Shown piece by piece: positions 1-5,016 of a stretch of 5,016 bases of DNA (within the stretch, counting starts at the first letter, position 1; the number at the start of each line of letters is the position of its first letter). Position numbers and translations under genes: made by a program. Below the pieces are notes generated by a model. That model ran no database searches, had not been told where the DNA came from, and saw only the letters and a program-made list of their open reading frames with translations. Source of the stretch: an uncultured Eubacteriales bacterium (lineage in GTDB: Bacteria > Bacillota > Clostridia > Oscillospirales > UMGS1783); the NCBI GenBank assembly GCA_905209135.1, contig CAJLRT010000110.1, positions 1-5,016 on the forward strand, in the 5' to 3' direction.

Positions 1-9
1 GAGGACGAA

Positions 10-363
10 ATGGATTATATCTGCGCATTTATTACGGGCGGCGTGCTGTGCGTCATCGCGCAGCTGCTCATCGACTATACCAAGCTCACCCCGGCGCGTA
101 TCCTCGTGGCCTATGTCACGTCGGGCGTCATTCTGACGGCAGTCGGCGTCTATGACAAAATCGTCGAGTTCGGCGGCGCAGGCGCGACCGTCCCGCTGAC
201 CGGGTTCGGGTACAGCCTTGCCACCGGCGTCAAAACGGCCATCGACGAGGTGGGCGCGTTCGGGATTCTGTCCGGCGGCGTGTCCGCCGCCGCGGCGGGA
301 ATCGCGGCGGTGATCGTATTCGGCTATATCTTCGCGCTGATTTTCAAGCCGGGCGCAAAATAA
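10..363 (+). CDS. spoVAE: Stage V sporulation protein AE (SpoVAE/SpoVAEb), complete
   Basis: A 117-residue, very hydrophobic protein that I recognise as SpoVAE. Seen in the sequence: membrane segments at about residues 3-22, 32-48 and 83-112, the family-typical AQLLIDYTKLTPARIL stretch (residues 17-32), and a glycine-rich loop AGATVPLTGFG (57-67). The length fits the family. In the known family, SpoVA proteins form the inner-membrane channel that moves Ca-dipicolinate into the forespore and out at germination; SpoVAC, AD and AE are the core set. The start is supported by GAGG at 1-4, five bases upstream of the ATG. The gene is followed by a strong terminator (410-454), so it is probably the last gene of a spoVA operon whose earlier genes and forespore (sigma-G-type) promoter lie upstream of the window. 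That operon membership is an inference from context. It is direct evidence that the organism forms endospores. Confidence 0.93.
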   Translation: MDYICAFITGGVLCVIAQLLIDYTKLTPARILVAYVTSGVILTAVGVYDKIVEFGGAGATVPLTGFGYSLATGVKTAIDEVGAFGILSGGVSAAAAGIAAVIVFGYIFALIFKPGAK

Positions 364-406
364 TTGTAAGCATTTCATGAACTCGGCCAAATTCATCGGG
401 TTGGCA

Positions 407-435
407 TTGAAGCTTTCAGGGAAAAATGGTATACT
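407..435 (+). promoter_or_regulatory. Candidate sigma-A promoter for the thioesterase, nested in the terminator
   Basis: TTGAAG (407-412, 4/6 to the -35 consensus), a 17-bp spacer, then TATACT (430-435, 5/6 to the -10 consensus) preceded by an extended -10 TG at 427-428. The predicted start point is near 441-443, giving a leader of about 33 bases that includes the ribosome binding site AAGGAAG (461-467). The -10 lies partly in the loop of the terminator hairpin. There is no other room for a promoter between the T run and the thioesterase start, which supports the call. It is a motif match only. Confidence 0.6.
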
Positions 436-454
436 TTTCCCGAAAGCTTTTTTT
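410..454 (+). terminator. Rho-independent terminator after spoVAE
   Basis: AAGCTTTC (410-417) pairs with GAAAGCTT (442-449), and GGGAAAA (419-425) pairs with TTTTCCC (435-441). A single bulged A lies at 418 and the loop is about nine bases (426-434). Seven T residues follow at 448-454. The roughly 15-bp stem plus T run is a textbook intrinsic terminator, placed 46 bp after the spoVAE stop. It should end the spoVA transcript. It also carries sequence resembling a promoter for the next gene (see 407-435). Confidence 0.88.
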
Positions 455-474
455 GTGAGAAAGGAAGACGGAAT

Positions 475-870
475 ATGCTGGAAGTCGGATTGCAGATGAC
501 CATTTCGGAGAAAGTGACGCCGCAGAACACCGCGGCCGCCCTCGGCAGCGGCGGACTTGAGGTGTACGCCACGCCGGCCATGGCGCTGCTGATGGAAAAG
601 GCGTGCTATCTCTGCGCCCAGGGCGGGCTGGAGGACGGCCTTACAACGGTCGGCACGGCGCTGGATATCCAGCATCTGAGCGCAACACCGGTGTCTATGG
701 AGGTGGTTTGCGCCTGCACCCTGACCGCGGTGGACGGGCGCGCGCTGCAGTTTGAGGTTACGTGCTCCGACGCCGCCGGCGTAATCGGCAGGGGCGTGCA
801 CTCCCGCTTTGTGGTGGACGGCGCGAAATTCGCGGCCAGGGCAAGGTCCAAGGCCGGCGGGCAGGCGTAG
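475..870 (+). CDS. FlK-like hotdog-fold acyl-CoA thioesterase family protein
   Basis: A 131-residue single-domain protein resembling the fluoroacetyl-CoA thioesterase (FlK) branch of the hotdog superfamily. Seen: an N-terminal strand region with the typical VTPQNTA (residues 14-20), the ATPAMALLMEKAC helix (32-44) and TTVGTALDIQHLSATPVSM (57-75). T33, E41 and H67 are spaced 8 and 26 apart, the same spacing as the FlK catalytic Thr42, Glu50 and His76, so the active site appears intact. Family knowledge: such proteins hydrolyse short acyl-CoA thioesters in the cytoplasm. The true substrate cannot be read from sequence, and fluoroacetyl-CoA specificity should not be assumed. The start is set by AAGGAAG at 461-467, seven bases before the ATG. 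The gene is separated from spoVAE by a terminator and from uppP by a fresh promoter, so it is probably a monocistronic unit, although no clear terminator follows it. Confidence 0.8.
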   Translation: MLEVGLQMTISEKVTPQNTAAALGSGGLEVYATPAMALLMEKACYLCAQGGLEDGLTTVGTALDIQHLSATPVSMEVVCACTLTAVDGRALQFEVTCSDAAGVIGRGVHSRFVVDGAKFAARARSKAGGQA

Positions 871-913
871 CGCGGTCGGGAAAAATTTGCGCGCGCCCGC
901 ATAAAAATCTCAC

Positions 914-942
914 TGGAAAATATTATTTTTATGTGCTATAAT
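914..942 (+). promoter_or_regulatory. Sigma-A-type promoter for uppP (extended -10)
   Basis: TATAAT at 937-942 is a perfect -10 with an extended TGTGC element directly upstream (932-936 region, TG at 934-935). TGGAAA at 914-919 is a 4/6 match to the -35 with a 17-bp spacer. The region is conspicuously AT-rich in an otherwise GC-rich window. The predicted start point is near 949-951, giving a uppP leader of about 63 bases. It probably drives uppP and, as no terminator is seen in the next gap, spoIIIE too. Confidence 0.75.
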
Positions 943-956
943 TATTTCATTATAGC
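935..956. promoter_or_regulatory. Perfect 8-bp inverted repeat over the uppP -10 and +1 (operator candidate)
   Basis: GCTATAAT (935-942) is mirrored exactly by ATTATAGC (949-956) across six bases (TATTTC). The left arm contains the -10 box and the right arm covers the predicted start point, the position expected of a repressor operator. A transcript starting near 949 would lack the left arm, so an RNA hairpin is unlikely. Such palindromes can occur by chance in AT-rich DNA, and no regulator is identified. Confidence 0.45.
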
Positions 957-961
957 TTTGT

Positions 962-978
962 GCCCGCCGCCGGCGGGC
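962..978 (+). other. GC hairpin in the uppP leader
   Basis: GCCCGCC (962-968) and GGCGGGC (972-978) form a seven-pair, all-GC stem with a three-base loop, about a dozen bases into the predicted uppP leader and 22 bases before the Shine-Dalgarno site. There is no T run after it, so it is not a standard terminator. It may stabilise the 5' end of the message or simply reflect high G+C. Confidence 0.4.
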
Positions 979-1013
979 TGTCCATTCACGAATTCAATGT
1001 GGAGGCTGTCTCT

Positions 1014-1847
1014 ATGAATTATCTGGAAGCGATCCTTCTCGGGCTTGTACAGGGGCTGAGCGAATTTCTGCCCATCTCCAGCTCCGGCCATCTCGTCATA
1101 TTTCAGCAGTTGTTCGGGCTTTCCGAGGACATCGCGGCCAATATGCTGTTCGACGTGCTCGTGCACATCGGCACGCTTGTCGCCGTATTCATCGCCTTCC
1201 GCCACCGGATCTGGCGGCTGATCAAGGCGGTCGGCGGCCTTGTGGCCGACCTGTGCCGCGGCCGCTTCTCCTTCAGAAAGGCGGACGAGGACAAACGCAT
1301 GGTCATCCTCGTGCTGATCGCCACGGCGGTGCTGATTCCCTTTATCCCGTTTCGCGGATACCTGGAAATCCTCTTCTCCTCCATGCTTACAGTGGGCGTC
1401 GCCCTGCTCTTCACAGCCCTGCTGCTGAGCTTTGCCGACCGGGTGAAGAAAGGGAACAAGACCATGAAGGACATGAAAGTGCGCGACGCGCTCATCATCG
1501 GCGCGTTTCAGGGCGTGGCCCTCACGCCCGGCATCTCCCGCTCCGGTTCGACCATCACCTCCGGCCTGCTGTGCGGCCTGAGCCGCGCAAGCGCGGTGGA
1601 GTTCTCCTTCATCCTCTCTATCCCGGCCATCCTGGGCAGCGCCGCTTTGCACCTGTCCGACGCGGCGCACATGCTCTCTGAAGTCAATCTCGGCCCGTAT
1701 ATCGCGGGCATGGCAGTCGCCGCCGCCGCGGGATTCGCCGCCATCAAGCTGATCCAGTACCTTGTGAAAAAAGAGAAGTTCGGCGTTTTCGCCTATTACT
1801 GCGCGGCCATGGGCCTGTTCGTCATCATCTATTCGCTCGTGAAATAA
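1014..1847 (+). CDS. uppP: Undecaprenyl-diphosphate phosphatase (UppP/BacA)
   Basis: A 277-residue integral membrane protein, close to the usual 265-280 of the family. It dephosphorylates undecaprenyl pyrophosphate to undecaprenyl phosphate, regenerating the lipid carrier for peptidoglycan and other wall polymers; overexpression is known to confer bacitracin resistance. Seen: the QGLSEFLPISSSGHL signature (residues 13-27) with Q13xxxE17 and H26, and the PGISRSGST motif (172-180) with the catalytic Arg at 176, followed by the conserved FSFILSIPAILG (198-208). There are multiple hydrophobic helices throughout and the active site is intact. The start is taken at ATG 1014 because GGAGG (1001-1005) sits eight bases upstream. 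An in-frame GTG at 960 would add 18 non-homologous residues, lacks a ribosome binding site and lies nearly at the predicted transcript start. spoIIIE follows after 41 bp without a terminator, suggesting co-transcription. Confidence 0.96.
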   Translation: MNYLEAILLGLVQGLSEFLPISSSGHLVIFQQLFGLSEDIAANMLFDVLVHIGTLVAVFIAFRHRIWRLIKAVGGLVADLCRGRFSFRKADEDKRMVILVLIATAVLIPFIPFRGYLEILFSSMLTVGVALLFTALLLSFADRVKKGNKTMKDMKVRDALIIGAFQGVALTPGISRSGSTITSGLLCGLSRASAVEFSFILSIPAILGSAALHLSDAAHMLSEVNLGPYIAGMAVAAAAGFAAIKLIQYLVKKEKFGVFAYYCAAMGLFVIIYSLVK

Positions 1848-1888
1848 CGGCGCAGTACGGTTTGAAGTAAAAATACGGAAGTGAAACT

Positions 1889-4330
1889 ATGGCGCAAGCA
1901 AAGCGTGGCACACAATCAAGAAAACCCGCCGCAAAAAAACGGCCTGCAAAAAAGACCGCGGCGCAGGAACGGGTCCCGTCCTATGTCTGGATGCTGGGCC
2001 TGGCTTTGCTCGCCGTGTTTGTCACCCTGTCCCTGCTGACGGACGCAACGGGAATCGTCGGCCGGTGGATCGGCGCTTTCCTGAAAGGGCTGCTGGGCAT
2101 TCCCGCCTTCCTTCTGCCGGTTTTGCTGCTGGCGGCGGGCGTCGGCCTGGCGTTTTCCAAAAACAGGTCCAATACGCGGATCAGAATCTGGTTCGGCGCC
2201 GTCTCTGTGCTGGCCCTGTCCGTGTTTCTGCACATCTTTTCCGAGTACGCCAAAGGGTACGCGGGCGTGCCCTTTTCCGCCTTCGTGTCCACGCTGTACA
2301 AAACAGGCGGCGAACTCACCTCCGGGGGCGTGCTCGGCGGCCTGATCTGCACGCCGCTGATTATGCTTCTGGACAAGGTCGGCGCGGGGATCGTGGTGGG
2401 CTTTATCCTGGCCGCGTCGCTCGTGTTCTGCCTGGGCAGCTTCTTTGTGCGCCTCAAGCGCGCCCTGTTCCCATTTACGGCGGAGGAGCTGGGCGACACC
2501 ATCACCGAAACGCTGCCTGAGCGCGAACCGGTCGCCCGTCCGAAAAAGAAGCGGCGCGAACAGTCCGCGCCTACGCCTACGCCCGCGCCCGCGCCCGCGC
2601 TGGAACGCGCCCCGATCCGGGACATCCCGGTCCCGGACGCGGCCCCGCTGCCCGAACCTGAGCCCCGGCCCGACCCGGACCCCGCACCCGTGTCCGCGCT
2701 GCCGGAGGAGCCGGAGTTTGCGGATATTATTCACGCCATAGACCGCGCCGTGCCGGACGAGCTGCGTCCCGCGTCGCCGCCGGTGTCGCCCGCGCCCGTC
2801 CCCGTTGACGCGCTGGACGCAAAGGAGATAGACAAGTCGCTCGCCGCGGCCGCGCCCGAAGACGAATACGCCAACTATAAACTGCCCGACATCTCCCTGC
2901 TCGACGAGGAGAAGCGCCCCAGCCGCGACGGTATGGACGGCGAGCTGCGCGCGACCGCCAAAAAGCTGATCGACACCCTGGCCGCCTTCGGCGTCGCCGC
3001 CAAGGTGGAGCACATCAGCCGCGGTCCCTCCGTCACGCGCTATGAGCTCAAGCCCGGCCCGGGCGTGAAAATCAGCCGCTTCACTACATTGTCCGAGGAT
3101 ATCGCGCTCGCCCTCAAGGCCGCCGCCGTGCGCATTGAAGCGCCCATCCCCGGCAAGGGCACGATCGGCATCGAGGTCGCGAACAAGGATTCCACCTCCA
3201 TCGCCCTGCGCCGCATCGTCGCGTCCGACGCGTTTCAGTCCGGCCAGAGCAAGCTGACCGCGGCGCTCGGGCTCGATATTTCCGGCAATACCATTGTAAC
3301 CGACCTTGCCAAAATGCCCCACCTGCTCATCGCGGGTGCGACCGGCTCAGGCAAATCGGTGTTTGTCAACTCCCTGATTATGAGCATACTCTATAAAGCG
3401 CGGCCCGACGAAGTCAAAATGGTCATGGTCGACCCCAAGCGCATCGAGCTTGACGTGTACAACGGCATCCCGCACCTGATCAGCCCCGTCGTGACCGACC
3501 CGAAAAAGGCGGCGGGCGCGCTCAAGTGGGCCGTGGGCGAGATGATGAACCGCTACAAGCTCTTTTCCGAAAGTTCTTCGCGCAACATCCAGTCCTACAA
3601 CGAATACGCCGCCGAAAACGGCGAAAAATACTTACCGAGCATCGTCATCATCATCGACGAGCTGGCCGACATCATGATGTGCGCGCCCCACGAGGTGGAG
3701 GACGCCATCTGCCGCCTGGCCCAGATGGCGCGCGCCGCGGGCATCTACCTCGTCATCGCGACCCAGCGCCCGTCTGTGGACGTCATCACCGGCATCATCA
3801 AGGCGAACATCCCCTCGCGCGTCGCCTTTGCGGTCGCAAGCCAGGTCGATTCGCGCATTATCCTGGATATGTCCGGCGCGGAAAAACTGCGCGGCCGCGG
3901 CGATATGCTCTATCTGCCCATCGGCCGTACAAAGCCGCTGCGCGTGCAGGGCTGTTTCGTCAGCGACGGGGAAATCCGGCGCGTGGTCGAGTCCATCAAG
4001 GAGCTCTCGTCGAGCAATTACGACGAGAGCGTCATGGAGGAGATCGAGCGCAACGCCAGCGAGACCCAGTCGCCCGGCGAGGGCGGCGAGGGCGGCGACC
4101 AGGAGTACGACGCCATGTTCCCCGACGCCGTGGAAGCCGTGGTGGACGCGGGCCTTGCGTCCGTGTCGCTGCTGCAGCGCAGGCTGAAGCTCGGGTATTC
4201 GCGCGCCGCGCGGATTGTCGACGAGATGGAGAGCCGCGGCATCGTCGGCCCCTACGAGGGGAGCAAGCCGCGCAAGGTGCTCATTACGCGCCAGCAGTGG
4301 CAGGAAATGTCGCTGAATATGCAGAAGTAA
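1889..4330 (+). CDS. spoIIIE: SpoIIIE/FtsK-family septal DNA translocase
   Basis: An 813-residue ATP-driven double-stranded DNA pump at the division or sporulation septum. Domains in order: a basic Lys/Arg-rich N-terminus (1-28); a membrane domain with hydrophobic helices at about 33-50, 68-89, 98-117, 144-161 and 165-187; a Pro/Ala/acidic linker (about 205-325); the alpha domain (about 330-430); the RecA-like beta domain with Walker A GATGSGKS (483-490, K489), Walker B IVIIIDE (585-591, D590/E591) and the ATQRP motif (624-628); a short Gly/Glu linker (about 727-740); and a winged-helix gamma domain (about 741-804) with LLQRRLKLGYSRAARIVDEM, which in the family reads the polar DNA guide octamers. 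All key residues are present, so it should be active. Start: ATG with GGAAGTG (1877-1883) upstream. No terminator separates it from uppP. SpoIIIE and FtsK cannot be told apart with certainty from this gene alone; many Clostridia use one protein for both division and sporulation. Confidence 0.95.
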   Translation: MAQAKRGTQSRKPAAKKRPAKKTAAQERVPSYVWMLGLALLAVFVTLSLLTDATGIVGRWIGAFLKGLLGIPAFLLPVLLLAAGVGLAFSKNRSNTRIRIWFGAVSVLALSVFLHIFSEYAKGYAGVPFSAFVSTLYKTGGELTSGGVLGGLICTPLIMLLDKVGAGIVVGFILAASLVFCLGSFFVRLKRALFPFTAEELGDTITETLPEREPVARPKKKRREQSAPTPTPAPAPALERAPIRDIPVPDAAPLPEPEPRPDPDPAPVSALPEEPEFADIIHAIDRAVPDELRPASPPVSPAPVPVDALDAKEIDKSLAAAAPEDEYANYKLPDISLLDEEKRPSRDGMDGELRATAKKLIDTLAAFGVAAKVEHISRGPSVTRYELKPGPGVKISRFTTLSEDIALALKAAAVRIEAPIPGKGTIGIEVANKDSTSIALRRIVASDAFQSGQSKLTAALGLDISGNTIVTDLAKMPHLLIAGATGSGKSVFVNSLIMSILYKARPDEVKMVMVDPKRIELDVYNGIPHLISPVVTDPKKAAGALKWAVGEMMNRYKLFSESSSRNIQSYNEYAAENGEKYLPSIVIIIDELADIMMCAPHEVEDAICRLAQMARAAGIYLVIATQRPSVDVITGIIKANIPSRVAFAVASQVDSRIILDMSGAEKLRGRGDMLYLPIGRTKPLRVQGCFVSDGEIRRVVESIKELSSSNYDESVMEEIERNASETQSPGEGGEGGDQEYDAMFPDAVEAVVDAGLASVSLLQRRLKLGYSRAARIVDEMESRGIVGPYEGSKPRKVLITRQQWQEMSLNMQK
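2570..2599 (+). repeat. Short hexanucleotide repeat in the translocase linker
   Basis: Two CCTACG units (2570-2581) are followed by three CCCGCG units (2582-2599), encoding alternating Pro-Thr and Pro-Ala at residues 228-237. It lies in the disordered proline-rich linker between the membrane and motor domains, where in-frame length change would be tolerated. Confidence 0.7.
4076..4099 (+). repeat. Nine-base tandem repeat in the beta-gamma linker
   Basis: GGCGAGGGC occurs twice in tandem (4076-4084, 4085-4093) with a partial third copy (GGCGAC). It encodes a flexible Gly/Glu stretch, GEGGEGGD, at residues 730-737, just before the DNA-reading gamma domain of the translocase. It is a linker that is likely free to vary in length. 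Confidence 0.6.
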
Positions 4331-4332
4331 GC

Positions 4333-4349
4333 GCCGCGGCCGCCGCGGC
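4333..4349 (+). other. GC hairpin just after the spoIIIE stop
   Basis: GCCGCGG (4333-4339) pairs with CCGCGGC (4343-4349), a seven-pair all-GC stem with a CCG loop, starting three bases after the TAA. No T run follows, so a classical intrinsic terminator is not supported. It could protect the 3' end of the upstream message, cause pausing, or be a weak terminator. No promoter is evident in the remaining gap before 4400, so read-through into the next gene is plausible. Confidence 0.4.
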
Positions 4350-4399
4350 AGAGTCCGGAACACATGAAAAAACCATGCAGCGTGAGAGGAGGATCGAAC

Positions 4400-5016
4400 A
4401 TGCGCAAACAAGTTCAAATTTACGGCGACTCCGTCATGAGGGGCGTCATACTGGGCGAGGACAACCGCTACTGTTTTTCCAGAGGCGGCAAGATCGACGC
4501 GTTCATGCAGGAGTTCCCTGTGGACATTCAGAACAAGTCCAGCTTCGGCTGTACCGTCACCAAGGGCTGCCAGCTTTTGGAGAAAGGCCTGAAAAAGCAG
4601 GAGACATCCCCCTGCGATATGATACTTGTGGAGTACGGCGGGAACGACTGTGATTTCAACTGGGAGGAAGTCGCAGCCGCGCCCGAGGCGGAGCACCTGC
4701 CCAAAACGCCGCTGTCAAAGTTTGAGGGGATGATGCGCGGCGCGGTCAAAGCGATCAAGGACAAGGGCATCACGCCGCTGCTGATGTCGCTGCCGCCCAT
4801 CGACGCGGAGCGCTATATCGGCTGGATCACAAAGACGGGCCTGTCAAAGCAGAATATCGTCAAGTGGCTCGGCGACGTGCACATGATCTACCGCTTCCAG
4901 GAACTCTATTCCAACACCATCGGCAAGATCGCGCGCGAGACGGGCAGCTTCTTTGTCGACGTGCGCTCCTATTTCCTGGATAAACACAATTACAAGCACC
5001 TGTTCTGCGCGGACGG
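4400..5016 (+). CDS. SGNH/GDSL-family hydrolase, 3' end cut by the window
   Basis: An open frame of 205 full codons that runs off the window without a stop. It begins MRKQVQIYGDSVMRG, with the block I GDS at residues 9-11 (S11 the expected nucleophile). A block II-like Gly is at 50 and block III GGND at 80-83. The frame ends at CAD, where D205 is the likely Asp of the C-terminal DxxH block, so the catalytic His would fall just past the edge. SGNH enzymes are esterases, lipases or carbohydrate deacetylases; the substrate here is unknown. No signal peptide or membrane segment is seen, suggesting a cytoplasmic enzyme. The start at 4400 is supported by AGGAGG (4387-4392) seven bases upstream. An in-frame ATG at 4364 would add 12 residues but has only a weak site and would read through the Shine-Dalgarno sequence. 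It may be co-transcribed with spoIIIE. Confidence 0.82.
   Translation, partial: MRKQVQIYGDSVMRGVILGEDNRYCFSRGGKIDAFMQEFPVDIQNKSSFGCTVTKGCQLLEKGLKKQETSPCDMILVEYGGNDCDFNWEEVAAAPEAEHLPKTPLSKFEGMMRGAVKAIKDKGITPLLMSLPPIDAERYIGWITKTGLSKQNIVKWLGDVHMIYRFQELYSNTIGKIARETGSFFVDVRSYFLDKHNYKHLFCAD

Noticed and set aside
857..900. Possible terminator after the thioesterase gene (GCGGGC at 857-862 with GCCCGC at 895-900)
   Set aside because: The arms are far apart, the left arm is inside the coding region and no T run follows.
949..954. A TATAAT on the - strand inside the palindrome, suggesting a divergent promoter
   Set aside because: The - strand match is a consequence of the inverted repeat. There is no TG extension, and the -35 position (972-977) reads CCCGCC.
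960..1013. GTG at 960 as the start of UppP
   Set aside because: The extra 18 residues do not resemble UppP, there is no ribosome binding site, and ATG 1014 has GGAGG at ideal spacing.
942..1670. A 242-codon open frame on the - strand opposite uppP
   Set aside because: It is a charged, His/Gly/Asp-rich product with no family resemblance, antisense to the intact uppP; taken as a shadow of that gene.
1862..1890. Possible spoIIIE promoter starting at TTGAAG 1862-1867
   Set aside because: The -10 position reads AACTAT (3/6) and would overlap the start codon, leaving no leader or ribosome binding site.
1916..3322. A 468-codon open frame on the - strand opposite spoIIIE
   Set aside because: It is composed of Arg/Gly/Ala/His-rich, low-complexity sequence, lies wholly antisense to a well-recognised gene and has no recognisable domain. 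GC-rich codon usage commonly leaves such antisense frames open.
3526..4653. A 375-codon + strand frame overlapping the end of spoIIIE and the start of the SGNH gene
   Set aside because: An extremely Arg-rich translation in a different frame from two clear genes; it has no domain and is explained by codon bias.
3632..4696. A 354-codon open frame on the - strand across spoIIIE and the SGNH gene
   Set aside because: It is antisense to two recognised genes, with a biased Leu/His/Ala/Asp composition and no recognisable motif.

Overview
The window looks like a chromosomal segment from a GC-rich (by eye roughly 60-65% G+C), endospore-forming member of the Firmicutes/Clostridia, probably in the Oscillospiraceae-like range. 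The grounds are a clear SpoVAE sporulation membrane protein, a SpoIIIE/FtsK translocase with a Firmicutes-type C-terminal domain, AGGAGG-type ribosome binding sites and sigma-A-like promoters with extended -10 elements. The taxonomic placement is an inference from gene content, not from a search.

Layout, all genes on the + strand: (1) spoVAE (10-363), presumably the last gene of a spoVA operon that begins upstream; (2) a strong intrinsic terminator (410-454) that also contains a good candidate promoter for the next gene; (3) a FlK-like hotdog thioesterase (475-870); (4) a 143-bp gap with an extended -10 promoter, a perfect 8-bp inverted repeat over that -10 and the predicted +1, and a short GC hairpin; (5) uppP/bacA, undecaprenyl pyrophosphate phosphatase (1014-1847, start corrected from a possible GTG at 960); (6) 41 bp later, with no terminator seen, the SpoIIIE/FtsK DNA translocase (1889-4330); (7) a 69-bp gap with a second GC hairpin; (8) the 5' part of an SGNH/GDSL-family hydrolase (4400 to beyond the window end), cut at the Asp of the probable C-terminal Asp-His block.

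Functionally, spoVAE serves dipicolinate uptake into the developing spore, uppP recycles the lipid carrier for wall synthesis, and SpoIIIE pumps DNA through the septum during division and sporulation. uppP and spoIIIE are likely co-transcribed from the promoter at 914-942, perhaps with the SGNH hydrolase gene as well. The thioesterase appears to be its own short unit.

I see no mobile element, CRISPR array, tRNA or rRNA, and no convincing new multi-gene system. The points most worth a second look are regulatory: the promoter nested in a terminator hairpin at 407-454, and the operator-like palindrome at 935-956 in front of uppP.
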